From NCBI GenBank assembly GCA_045649825.1, contig JAZRQO010000023.1, positions 1 to 64,000 on the forward strand: 64,000 nucleotides of DNA, in the 5' to 3' direction. This DNA is from RGIG9115 sp045649825. Its GTDB lineage: Bacteria; Bacillota; Clostridia; UBA1381. Shown one piece after another: positions 33,882 through 41,776 of the stretch. Position numbers and translations under genes: made by a program. Each line of letters begins with the position of its first letter. Position 1 is the stretch's first letter. The notes below the pieces were generated by a model. That model was not told where the DNA came from, did not search any database, and saw nothing but the letters and a program-made list of their open reading frames with translations.

Positions 33882-34061
33882 ATGGCTACATTAAAAATTA
33901 AATTAGTTAAGAGCACAATCGGCAGAAAGCAGGATCAGATTGCTACTGTTAAGGCTCTTGGCCTCAGAAAGATAAGACACGTTGTGGAACACAATGATAC
34001 ACCTCAGATCAGAGGTATGATTAAAAAGGTTTCCCATCTTGTTGAAGTAGAAGAAAACTAA
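33882..34061 (+). CDS. rpmD: 50S ribosomal protein uL30
   Basis: 59 aa, just below common ORF length cut-offs. Reads MATLKIKLVKSTIGRKQDQI, then ATVKALGLRKIRHVVEHNDTPQIRGMIKKVSHLVEVEEN. Lies in its standard place between rpsE and rplO, with GAAAGGA upstream. Confidence 0.97.
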   Translation: MATLKIKLVKSTIGRKQDQIATVKALGLRKIRHVVEHNDTPQIRGMIKKVSHLVEVEEN

Positions 34062-34085
34062 AACAAAGACAAGGAGGTGTAGCAA

Positions 34086-34526
34086 ATGAGATTGGATGAA
34101 TTAAAGCCCGCTGCAGGTTCCACATTCACAGTCAAGAGAGTTGGCCGTGGTATTGGTTCAGGCACAGGTAAGACTTCAGGTAAAGGTCATAAAGGACAGA
34201 ACGCTCGTTCAGGCGGCGGTGTAAGACCGGGCTTCGAAGGTGGTCAGATGCCTATTTACAGACGTTTGCCGAAGCGTGGATTCAAAAATATATTTGCAAA
34301 ACAGTATGTTACTATTAATATAGAAGCTCTTGAAGCTTTTGAGGACGGAACAGAAGTAACCGAAGCACTCTTGCTCGAAAAGGGTATCGTTAAGAAGACT
34401 CTTGACGGAGTTAAGATACTCGGCCGTGGCGAGCTCACAAAGAAGCTCACAGTAAAGGTTACAAAGTACACCGAATCCGCTAAAGAAAAGATTGAAAAGG
34501 CAGGCGGAAAGGCAGAGGTGATGTAA
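34086..34526 (+). CDS. rplO: 50S ribosomal protein uL15
   Basis: 146 aa. MRLDELKPAAGSTFTVKRVGRGIGSGTGKTSGKGHKGQNARSGGGVRPGFEGGQMPIYRRLPKRGF, the Gly-rich L15 N-terminus. Ends 1 nt before secY. Confidence 0.98.
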   Translation: MRLDELKPAAGSTFTVKRVGRGIGSGTGKTSGKGHKGQNARSGGGVRPGFEGGQMPIYRRLPKRGFKNIFAKQYVTINIEALEAFEDGTEVTEALLLEKGIVKKTLDGVKILGRGELTKKLTVKVTKYTESAKEKIEKAGGKAEVM

Positions 34527-34527
34527 A

Positions 34528-35859
34528 ATGTTCGAAACGTTTAAAAACGCATTTAAAATTCCGGATTTAAGACGCAGAATATTTTTCACACTTTTGATGC
34601 TTGTTGTTTTCAGATTTGGTGCGCATATTCCCGTACCTTATCTTAGTGCAGATGCAATGAAAGCGTTCCTTCAGGGTGGCGGTCTTGACTTGTTCAGCCT
34701 GTTCAACGCCTTTACAGGTGGTGCTTTTGCAAATGCAACAGTTCTTGCACTTGGTGTATCACCCTACATCAATGCATCAATTATCATTCAGCTCCTTACA
34801 GTTGCAATTCCCGCATTAGAGCGACTTGCAAAAGAAGGCGTTGAAGGTAGAAAAAAGATTAATAAAATCACAAGATATGTTGGTATCCTCCTCGCTCTTA
34901 TCCAGGGTGCAGGCTTGTATGTAACACTTTACAATATGGGCGTTACAGGCGGCGTTACAACAATTACTCAGACAAATATTGTTGGCTTCCTCACCATCGT
35001 GCTTACATTCACAGCAGGTACAGCATTTATCGTGTGGCTCGGTGAGCTTATCACCGAAAAGGGACTTGGAAACGGCGTATCAATGATTATCTTCGCCGGT
35101 ATCGTAACAAGCATTCCCGGTGGCATTTCAAATATCTGGATGCAGTTCTTCGCAGACGGCGCATCAGTTAAGGACATCGCAATCGCTGCAGGTATTGTAA
35201 TTCTTGTAGTTGCGGCTATTGCATTTGTTGTTCTCTTTAACTCAGCCGAAAGAAGAATTCCCGTTCAGTATTCAAAAAGAGTTGTAGGAAGAAAGATGTA
35301 TGGCGGCCAGAGCACAAACATCCCCATAAAGGTTGTAAGTGGCGGCGTTATGCCTATTATCTTCGCATCAAGTATTATGGCATTCCCCTCAACAATCGTA
35401 AGACTTATGTCAGGCGGAAATATGCCTTCAGAAGGCTTGGGGTACACAATCCTTTCAATGCTTTCAGCAGGCATGGGCCCTTGGTGGTGTGATGTAATTT
35501 ACGCAGTACTTTACTTCCTCCTCATAATCTTCTTCACATATTTCTATGCTTCAATCCAGTTCAATCCGATTGAAATAGCTAACAATATAAAGAAGAACGG
35601 TGGATTTATTCCCGCAATCAGACCGGGTAAACCCACAAGCGACTATATCCAGAAGGTTTCTTCAAGACTTAACTTGGCAGGAGCTATCTTCCTCGGTATA
35701 ATTGCTATTCTGCCTGTAGTTGCAGGTGCAATATTTGGTATTAACTCACTCCAGATCGGCGGTACTTCACTTCTGATTATGGAAGGTGTTGCTCTCGAAA
35801 CCGTTCAGCAGATTGAATCTCAGATGGTTATGCGACACTATAAAGGCTTCCTTGGTTGA
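34528..35859 (+). CDS. secY: Protein translocase subunit SecY
   Basis: 443 aa with 10 membrane helices. MFETFKNAFKIPDLRRRIFFTLLMLVVFRFGAHIPVP; VSPYINASIIIQLLTVAIPALERL; cytoplasmic loop RRIPVQYSKRVVGRKMYGGQSTNIPIKVV; C-terminal IESQMVMRHYKGFLG. Forms the SecYEG channel. Translated immediately after rplO. Confidence 0.98.
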   Translation: MFETFKNAFKIPDLRRRIFFTLLMLVVFRFGAHIPVPYLSADAMKAFLQGGGLDLFSLFNAFTGGAFANATVLALGVSPYINASIIIQLLTVAIPALERLAKEGVEGRKKINKITRYVGILLALIQGAGLYVTLYNMGVTGGVTTITQTNIVGFLTIVLTFTAGTAFIVWLGELITEKGLGNGVSMIIFAGIVTSIPGGISNIWMQFFADGASVKDIAIAAGIVILVVAAIAFVVLFNSAERRIPVQYSKRVVGRKMYGGQSTNIPIKVVSGGVMPIIFASSIMAFPSTIVRLMSGGNMPSEGLGYTILSMLSAGMGPWWCDVIYAVLYFLLIIFFTYFYASIQFNPIEIANNIKKNGGFIPAIRPGKPTSDYIQKVSSRLNLAGAIFLGIIAILPVVAGAIFGINSLQIGGTSLLIMEGVALETVQQIESQMVMRHYKGFLG

Positions 35860-35877
35860 TGGAAGGAGGGTGCTTGT

Positions 35878-36516
35878 ATGAATTTGATTCTTATGGGACC
35901 TCCGGGTGCAGGTAAAGGCACACAGGGCGAGATATTGGCTAAAAAGCTCAATATTCAGACCATATCAACAGGAGTTATGCTCCGCAGCGCTATGAAGGAA
36001 GGAACTGAAGTTGGTAAGGTTGCTGCAAAGTATATCAATGACGGACTTCTCGTTCCCGACAGTGTAATCGTAGACGTTGTAAAAGAAAGACTTTCAAAGC
36101 CTGATGTAAAAGACGGCTTCATCCTCGACGGTTTCCCAAGAACAGTTGCTCAGGCAAAGGCCCTTACGGAAACAGGTCTTAAGATTGACAAGGTTTTATC
36201 CATTGATGTTTCGGACGACGAAATTGTGGGCAGACTTTCATCAAGAAGAGAATGCTCAAAGTGCGGTGCTCCTTATAATGTGGTTTCAAATAAACCTGCA
36301 AAAGAGGGCATCTGCGACAAATGCGGCGGCGAGCTTATACAAAGAGCTGACGACGTTCCCGAAACAATAATGAACAGACTTTCTATCTACCATAACGAAA
36401 CAGAGCCTATCCTTGACTACTACAAGGAAATGGGACTTCTCGTAACGGCAAAGGGTCAGCCCCTTCTTGAAGACACCGTTAAATGTGTTTTTGCCGCACT
36501 TGGAATAGAGGACTGA
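35878..36516 (+). CDS. adk: Adenylate kinase
   Basis: 212 aa. P-loop GPPGAGKGTQGE at residues 7-18; the conserved FILDGFPRTVAQA; LID domain with a four-Cys zinc site (CSKCGAPYNVV, CDKCGG), the Gram-positive type. Interconverts ATP, ADP and AMP. Confidence 0.97.
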   Translation: MNLILMGPPGAGKGTQGEILAKKLNIQTISTGVMLRSAMKEGTEVGKVAAKYINDGLLVPDSVIVDVVKERLSKPDVKDGFILDGFPRTVAQAKALTETGLKIDKVLSIDVSDDEIVGRLSSRRECSKCGAPYNVVSNKPAKEGICDKCGGELIQRADDVPETIMNRLSIYHNETEPILDYYKEMGLLVTAKGQPLLEDTVKCVFAALGIED

Positions 36517-36518
36517 AA

Positions 36519-37265
36519 ATGGTAACCGTAAAATCATCGCACCAGATAGAAAAAATGCGTGAAGCATGCAGAATAACAAAAGCGGCACTTGATTTGCTGG
36601 GCAAGAATATCCGCCCCGGCATTTCAACTGCACAGCTTGATTCCATTGCCCACAAATTCATTCTGTCACAGGGTGCAAAACCTAATTTTCTCCACTACAA
36701 CGGTTATCCTGCAAGCATATGTGCTTCGGTAAACGATGAAGTGGTACACGGAATTCCCTCAAAGCACGGAATACTTCGTGAGGGCGACATTATCAGTATT
36801 GATATGGGTGCCGTCAAGGACGGGTTCCATGGCGATGCGGCAAGAACCTTTGCCGTAGGAGAGATTTCCGATGAAGCGAAAAAGCTCATAGAGGTTACAA
36901 AACAGAGCTTTTTTGAAGGTGTAAAGTATTTAAAGCATGGTGCCAAATTAGGCGATGTATCTTACGCCATACAGAGCTATGTTGAAAAACACGGCTACTC
37001 TGTTGTAAGAGATCTGGTGGGGCACGGAATAGGCGAAAGCCTGCATGAGGACCCTCAGGTTCCAAACTTCGGCAATGCCGGACGCGGAATGAGGTTAGCC
37101 GCCGGAATGACGCTTGCCATAGAGCCTATGGTAAACGCAGGAGACTGGCGTGTTGAGGTCCTCGACGACGACTGGACAGTAGTAACTGCCGACGGCAGCT
37201 TATCTGCCCATTATGAAAACACAGTTCTCATAACCCGTGACGGCTATGAGATACTCACGAAGTAA
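36519..37265 (+). CDS. map: Methionine aminopeptidase, type I
   Basis: 248 aa. The start MVTVKSSHQIEKMREACR lies 2 nt after the adk stop. Metal ligands sit in SIDMGAVKDGFHGDAARTF (Asp pair), VGHGIGESLHEDPQVPN (His), TLAIEPMVNAG (Glu) and HYENTVLIT (Glu). Removes N-terminal Met. Confidence 0.97.
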   Translation: MVTVKSSHQIEKMREACRITKAALDLLGKNIRPGISTAQLDSIAHKFILSQGAKPNFLHYNGYPASICASVNDEVVHGIPSKHGILREGDIISIDMGAVKDGFHGDAARTFAVGEISDEAKKLIEVTKQSFFEGVKYLKHGAKLGDVSYAIQSYVEKHGYSVVRDLVGHGIGESLHEDPQVPNFGNAGRGMRLAAGMTLAIEPMVNAGDWRVEVLDDDWTVVTADGSLSAHYENTVLITRDGYEILTK

Positions 37266-37278
37266 AGGAGATGTTTTC

Positions 37279-37545
37279 ATGACGGAAGTTAAAATCGGAA
37301 CGGTAGTCCGGTCAAAGGCAGGCCGCGATAAGGGTGATTTGTTCATCGTTCTCCGGACGGAGGACAATTATGCCTATATTGCCAACGGTATTCTACGTAA
37401 GGTAGAACGGCCTAAAAAGAAGAAGCTCATGCACCTTCAGCCAACAAGCTATGTTTCTCCCTTGATTGCGGAGCGGCTTGAGGCAGCAGGAGAAGTTGAA
37501 AACTTCGAGGTGCGAAAAGCGTTAGCGGAATATTCAGAGAATTAG
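37279..37545 (+). CDS. KOW-domain RNA-binding protein (L14e-like)
   Basis: 88 aa from the ATG behind AAAGGAG. KOW motif in GTVVRSKAGRDKGDLFIVLRTEDNYAYIANGILRKVERPKKKKLMHLQPTSY, related to eukaryotic/archaeal L14e. A protein of this type commonly sits between map and infA in Clostridia; probably a ribosome-associated factor of unknown detail. Confidence 0.85.
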   Translation: MTEVKIGTVVRSKAGRDKGDLFIVLRTEDNYAYIANGILRKVERPKKKKLMHLQPTSYVSPLIAERLEAAGEVENFEVRKALAEYSEN

Positions 37546-37560
37546 CAGGAGGTAATATCT

Positions 37561-37779
37561 GTGGCTAAAGATGATGTATTGGAGCTGGAAGGAACAGTTG
37601 TTGAAACCCTTCCCAACGCAATGTTTAAAGTAGAGCTTGAAAATGGGCATCAGGTACTTGCACATATTTCAGGCAAGTTAAGAATGAACTTCATTAAAAT
37701 TCTCCCCGGTGATAAGGTAACTCTTGAAATGAGTCCTTACGATCTTACCCGCGGCAGAATAACATGGCGTTCTAAGTAA
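37561..37779 (+). CDS. infA: Translation initiation factor IF-1
   Basis: 72 aa with a GTG start behind GCAGGAGG. DVLELEGTVVETLPNAMFKVELENGHQVLAHISGKLRMNFIKILPGDKVTLEMSPYDLTRGRITWRSK is a complete S1-like OB fold. Confidence 0.98.
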   Translation: MAKDDVLELEGTVVETLPNAMFKVELENGHQVLAHISGKLRMNFIKILPGDKVTLEMSPYDLTRGRITWRSK

Positions 37780-37795
37780 ATAGGAGGTAATTGAC

Positions 37796-37909
37796 ATGAA
37801 GGTACGTCCGTCAGTAAAACCCATTTGCGAAAAGTGCAAAATCATAAAGAGAAAAGGCAAGATTATGGTGATTTGCGAAAATCCCAAGCACAAGCAGAAG
37901 CAGGGTTGA
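37796..37909 (+). CDS. rpmJ: 50S ribosomal protein bL36
   Basis: 37 aa, too short for most ORF calls. MKVRPSVKPICEKCKIIKRK, then GKIMVICENPKHKQKQG. Zinc type with C-x2-C, C and H ligands. TAGGAGGT upstream; in its usual place between infA and rpsM. Confidence 0.97.
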   Translation: MKVRPSVKPICEKCKIIKRKGKIMVICENPKHKQKQG

Positions 37910-38060
37910 TTTTAAATGTGCCGTAAGGCACACAAATACCAATTTGTTTATGACTTGTTTAAGCGCGGCTGCCGGTTAATCCGGTACTTATGCGAGTTGT
38001 TATTAAAGAGGCCCGAATAAATTTCGGGGATGACACAAACAACAAGAAATTATGGAGGTG
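37910..38060 (+). promoter_or_regulatory. Spacer upstream of rpsM with hairpins
   Basis: About 160 nt without a gene. Contains TGTGCC-gtaa-GGCACA and the CCGG-ttaat-CCGG pair. No clear promoter was read. Possibly a regulatory leader for the alpha-operon part. Confidence 0.3.
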
Positions 38061-38070
38061 TAAAAACACA

Positions 38071-38439
38071 ATGGCAAGAATAGCAGGTGTTGACTTACCT
38101 AGAGAAAAGAGAGTTGAAATCGGTCTTACCTACATCTACGGTATCGGTCTCAAAAGCTCTCAGAAAATATTGGCTGAAAACGGCATCAATCCTGACACAA
38201 GAGTAAAAGACCTCACAGAAGACGAGGTAAACAAGCTCAGAGAAGCAATTGATGCTAACTACACTGTTGAAGGTGACTTAAGACGTCAGTTGGCTCTTGA
38301 CATCAAGAGACTTATGGAAATCGGATGTCTTAGAGGTATCAGACACAGAAAGGGACTCCCTGTACGTGGTCAGAACACAAAGAACAATGCAAGAACACGT
38401 AAAGGCCCCAAAAAGGCAGCAGCAAGCAAGAAAAAATAA
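38071..38439 (+). CDS. rpsM: 30S ribosomal protein uS13
   Basis: 122 aa from the ATG giving MARIAGVDLPREKRVEIGLTYIYGIG (GGAGGTG upstream; earlier in-frame ATG has no RBS). H2TH-like region, then RGIRHRKGLPVRGQNTKNNARTRKGPKK. Head protein contacting tRNA. Confidence 0.98.
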   Translation: MARIAGVDLPREKRVEIGLTYIYGIGLKSSQKILAENGINPDTRVKDLTEDEVNKLREAIDANYTVEGDLRRQLALDIKRLMEIGCLRGIRHRKGLPVRGQNTKNNARTRKGPKKAAASKKK

Positions 38440-38453
38440 GGAGGATAAGCTAA

Positions 38454-38852
38454 ATGGCTAAGGTAGCTAAGAAGACCACACGTACAAGACGTCGTGACAG
38501 AAAAAATATCGAAAAAGGCGCAGCACATATTCGCTCAACCTTTAACAATACAATAGTTACTATTACTGATACTGCAGGAAATGCCATTTCTTGGGCAAGT
38601 GCCGGCGGACTCGGCTTCAGAGGCTCAAGAAAAAGCACTCCCTTTGCTGCTCAGACAGCAGCTGAAACAGCTGCAAAGGCTGCAATGGAGCACGGTATGA
38701 AATCTGTAGAAGTTTACGTAAAGGGCCCCGGTGCAGGTAGAGAAGCGGCAATCCGCGCTCTTCAGGCTGCAGGTCTTGAAGTAAATATGATTAAGGATGT
38801 AACTCCTATCCCTCACAACGGTTGCAGACCGCCTAAGAGAAGAAGAGTTTGA
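38454..38852 (+). CDS. rpsK: 30S ribosomal protein uS11
   Basis: 132 aa. GAAHIRSTFNNTIVTITDTAGNAISWASAGGLGFRGSRKSTPFAAQ and the C-terminal TPIPHNGCRPPKRRRV. Confidence 0.98.
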   Translation: MAKVAKKTTRTRRRDRKNIEKGAAHIRSTFNNTIVTITDTAGNAISWASAGGLGFRGSRKSTPFAAQTAAETAAKAAMEHGMKSVEVYVKGPGAGREAAIRALQAAGLEVNMIKDVTPIPHNGCRPPKRRRV

Positions 38853-38884
38853 TTTAATTATTTGTATGTTAGGAGGAAAATCGC

Positions 38885-39478
38885 ATGGCTAAGAATATGC
38901 AGCCCTATTTGAAGAGATGTAGAACATTGGGCATCGAGCCTACTGTTATGGGTATTGATAAGTCATCAAACAAGAACCCTAAGCAGAGCAGAAGAAAGCC
39001 CAGCCAGTACGGCCTGCAGCTCACAGAAAAGCAGAAGGTTAAGTTCATATACGGTATTTTGGAAAAGCAGTGCAGAAAATACTATGTAATGGCTACAAAG
39101 AAACAGGGAATCACCGGTGAGAACTTTCTCCAGATTCTCGAATCAAGACTTGACAACGTAATTTTCCGTCTCGGTCTTGCAAACACAAGACGTGAAGCAA
39201 GACAGATTGTAAATCACGGTCACGTGCTTGTTAACGGCAACAGAGTTGACATTCCTTCATACCTGGTTAAGCCCGGTGAAGTAATCACTCTTAAGGAAAA
39301 GACCAAGAACTCAGACAGAATGAAGGACATTGTTGAAGCTAACTCTTCAAGAATTGTTCCCAAGTGGTTAGACATGGATAAGAATACACTTACAGCTAAG
39401 GTTGTACGTCTTGCTGAGAGAGAAGACATTGACTTTGAGGTTGCTGAACACCTTATCGTCGAATTGTATTCAAAATAA
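38885..39478 (+). CDS. rpsD: 30S ribosomal protein uS4
   Basis: 197 aa. S4 RNA-binding domain LESRLDNVIFRLGLANTRREARQIVNHGHVLVNGNRVDIPSYLVKPGEVI. Lacks the four-Cys zinc site of some N-termini. S4 often autoregulates its own mRNA; no clear S4 leader was recognised here. Confidence 0.97.
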   Translation: MAKNMQPYLKRCRTLGIEPTVMGIDKSSNKNPKQSRRKPSQYGLQLTEKQKVKFIYGILEKQCRKYYVMATKKQGITGENFLQILESRLDNVIFRLGLANTRREARQIVNHGHVLVNGNRVDIPSYLVKPGEVITLKEKTKNSDRMKDIVEANSSRIVPKWLDMDKNTLTAKVVRLAEREDIDFEVAEHLIVELYSK

Positions 39479-39541
39479 TAAATACATGTTGCCCTCGGTA
39501 AGTGGATATATATATTTGATTGTCAGAAGGAGGGTTCTTGA

Positions 39542-40492
39542 ATGATTGAAATGGAAAAACCCAGAATAGAGCGTGAAGAAGTCGATATAGAAAAAGGCTA
39601 CGGAAGATTCAGTATGACCGACCTTGAGAGAGGTTATGCTACGACAATCGGAAATTCACTTCGCAGAATTTTGTTGTCATCACTTCCCGGAGCTGCTGTA
39701 ACTTCAATAAAAATCGAAGGCGTACAGCACGAATTCTCTACGATTCCTGGAGTGACAGAGGATGTTACTGAGATTATACTGAACATCAAGAAGCTTGCAG
39801 TTAAGCTTCATTGCGATGGCCCCAAAACCGTTGTTATCGAAGCAAAAGGTGCTTGCGAAATCAAGGCAGGGGACATTAAGTGTGACGACGAGGTAGAAAT
39901 TTTCAACCCCGATCTCCACATCGCAACTCTTAATGAAGAAGCAAACCTTTATATGGAGCTTACACTTCACAGAGGCAGAGGCTATGTTTCTGCAGAAAAG
40001 AACAAAGCTGCAGCTCAGACGGCTATCGGTGTAATCCCGGTTGACTCTATTTACACACCTGTCAACAAAGTAAACTACACAGTAGAAAATGTAAGAAGCG
40101 GACAGTATCTCGACCGTGAAAAGCTTACTGTTGAAGTATGGACCAACAAAACAACAAAACCGGACGAGGCAGTAAGCCTTGCTGCAAAGATAATGAACGA
40201 CTTGCTCCGTATGTTTGTTGATCTTTCAGAGGAAGCTAAGAACAGAGAGGTTATTGTTGAACAGAAAGCAACCGAAAAGGAAAAAGTTCTTGAAATGACT
40301 ATTGAAGAGCTTGACTTGTCTGTTCGTTCTTACAACTGTCTCAAGCGTGCAGGTATTAACACTGTTGAAGACCTTACAAACAAATCTGAAGAAGATATGA
40401 TGAAGGTTAGAAACCTTGGTAAAAAATCGCTTGAAGAAGTTATAAACAAATTGTTGGGCCTCGGTCTTGTACTCAAGAGAGAAGAAGACTAA
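39542..40492 (+). CDS. rpoA: RNA polymerase alpha subunit
   Basis: 316 aa. N-terminal dimer domain GRFSMTDLERGYATTIGNSLRRILLSSLPGAAVTSIKIEGVQHEFSTIPGVTEDV, and a C-terminal DNA-binding domain VRSYNCLKRAGINTVEDLTNKSEEDMMKVRNLGKKSLEEVINKLLGLGL. The ATG at 39542 has better spacing from AAGGAGG than the ATG three codons later. Confidence 0.98.
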   Translation: MIEMEKPRIEREEVDIEKGYGRFSMTDLERGYATTIGNSLRRILLSSLPGAAVTSIKIEGVQHEFSTIPGVTEDVTEIILNIKKLAVKLHCDGPKTVVIEAKGACEIKAGDIKCDDEVEIFNPDLHIATLNEEANLYMELTLHRGRGYVSAEKNKAAAQTAIGVIPVDSIYTPVNKVNYTVENVRSGQYLDREKLTVEVWTNKTTKPDEAVSLAAKIMNDLLRMFVDLSEEAKNREVIVEQKATEKEKVLEMTIEELDLSVRSYNCLKRAGINTVEDLTNKSEEDMMKVRNLGKKSLEEVINKLLGLGLVLKREED

Positions 40493-40527
40493 ACCCCATT
40501 CACAATAACGGTAAGGAGGTAAAAGAC

Positions 40528-40890
40528 ATGCCGGGAACAAGAAAACTCGGTCGTCCGACCGATCAAAGAAAGGCTATGCTCAGAAACCTTGTAACAAGCT
40601 TTCTTGAAACAGGAAGAATCGAAACAACTGTAACAAGAGCTAAAGAAACAAGAAGCATGGCAGAAAAGATGATCACTCTGGGCAAGAAGGCAAAAGCAAA
40701 CAGCGAAGTTAGCCTTCACTGCCGTCGTCAGGCTTTGGAATACATCACAAAGGAAGACGTTGTAACAAAGGTATTCTCAGAGTATGCTGACAAGTACGCC
40801 GACAGAAACGGCGGCTACACAAGAATTATCCAGATGGGACCCCGTCGCGGTGACAGTGCGCCCATGGCTATTCTTGAGCTTGTTGACTGA
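40528..40890 (+). CDS. rplQ: 50S ribosomal protein bL17
   Basis: 120 aa. RKLGRPTDQRKAMLRNLVTSFLETGRIETTVTRAKETRSMAEKMITLGKKA, then IIQMGPRRGDSAPMAILELVD. Last gene of the supercluster. Confidence 0.98.
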   Translation: MPGTRKLGRPTDQRKAMLRNLVTSFLETGRIETTVTRAKETRSMAEKMITLGKKAKANSEVSLHCRRQALEYITKEDVVTKVFSEYADKYADRNGGYTRIIQMGPRRGDSAPMAILELVD

Positions 40891-41040
40891 GCAACGATAG
40901 CGTTGCTGAAGTAATAAGTAAGAGGTAATAGTGAATAAGTAAGGATGCTTTGCTTAAGCAAAGCGGGATTAAAAAGTTTTGCAATGCAAAACTCTCCTGA
41001 CCTTTTAACTCTTCACTGTTACTTATTACCTCGTTTTATT
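40891..41040. repeat. MITE-like imperfect palindrome after rplQ
   Basis: Non-coding. The ends GAGGTAATAGTGAATAAGTAA and (inverted) GAGGTAATAAGTAACAGTGAA form imperfect terminal inverted repeats. They enclose two further palindromes, GCTTTGCTTAAGCAAAGC and GTTTTGCAATGCAAAAC. No transposase. GCAAC-gatagc-GTTGC at the left edge may act as the rplQ terminator. Confidence 0.5.
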
Positions 41041-41095
41041 GCAAAAATCATAAGAATTTTTGTAATAAAACGCTTAGCTTTGTTTATTTGCAATA

Positions 41096-41124
41096 TTGCA
41101 ATATGCAAGAAATTGTGGTAAAAT
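41096..41124 (+). promoter_or_regulatory. Promoter of rplS
   Basis: TTGCAA (41096-41101), 17 bp, TAAAAT (41119-41124). Confidence 0.75.
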
Positions 41125-41129
41125 AGTAA

Positions 41130-41190
41130 ACGATTTAATACAGACGGTCCTCTGCCTCGGTCGGCACGAACGTCTTTGATATGAGAGGAG
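41130..41190 (+). promoter_or_regulatory. Probable L19-type leader of rplS
   Basis: A short structured leader with AGACG/CGTCT enclosing a GCC...GGC hairpin. CCTCT can also pair with AGAGG at the RBS, so a ligand could hide or free the ribosome site. Firmicutes are known to carry an L19 leader here; assignment to that family is by position and shape only. Confidence 0.45.
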
Positions 41191-41199
41191 AGCATTGTG

Positions 41200-41550
41200 A
41201 TGAACAAGAACGAAATCATTAGCGCTTTGACAAAAGACCAGATCAGAACAGACTTACCTGAGCTTGTTGTAGGTAACAACGTAAAGGTATATCAGAAGAT
41301 CAAAGAAGGTAACCGCGAAAGAGTACAGATGTTCGAAGGTACCATCATTAAAAAGCAGGGCGGCGGAATCGGTGCTACATTCACAGTAAGAAGAGTTTCT
41401 TACGGTGTAGGCGTAGAAAAGACATGGCCTGTTAACTCACCTATGATTGAAAAGATTGAAATTTCAAGAAAAGGTAAAGTTCGCAGAGCTAAGCTTTACT
41501 ATATCCGTAAAAGAGTCGGTAAATCTGCTAAGGTTAAGGAACTTATATAA
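41200..41550 (+). CDS. rplS: 50S ribosomal protein bL19
   Basis: 116 aa. MNKNEIISALTKDQIRTDLPELVVGNNVKVYQKIKEGNRERVQMFEGTIIKKQGGGIGATFTVRRVSYGVGVEKTWPVNSPMIEKIEI. The start at 41200 is preferred; a GTG immediately before it is in frame and also possible. Monocistronic, without the usual trmD/rimM neighbours. Confidence 0.97.
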   Translation: MNKNEIISALTKDQIRTDLPELVVGNNVKVYQKIKEGNRERVQMFEGTIIKKQGGGIGATFTVRRVSYGVGVEKTWPVNSPMIEKIEISRKGKVRRAKLYYIRKRVGKSAKVKELI

Positions 41551-41556
41551 CCTGTT

Positions 41557-41588
41557 TGACGAGTGCCCAAAAGGCACTCGTCATTTTT
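41557..41588 (+). terminator. Terminator of rplS
   Basis: TGACGAGTGCC-caaaa-GGCACTCGTCA followed by T5. Confidence 0.9.
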
Positions 41589-41625
41589 ATTAGCTTGGCG
41601 GAACGCGGTATTGCCTGCGTCAGTT

Positions 41626-41657
41626 AAAGGACGTAAAAATTGTACGTCCTTTTTTTG
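41626..41657 (+). terminator. Second terminator-like hairpin
   Basis: AAAGGACGTA / TACGTCCTTT followed by T7, about 40 nt after the rplS terminator; a back-up terminator or a separate element. Confidence 0.7.
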
Positions 41658-41776
41658 GTTATAGTAAATAAAAATAATTAATGTATTTTTTGTTAATTTG
41701 GGACATTTACTTGATATAATTCTTTGTGAGTGCTACAATTAAACTGTTATAAAATATTAAAAAGGAGAAAACTCAT

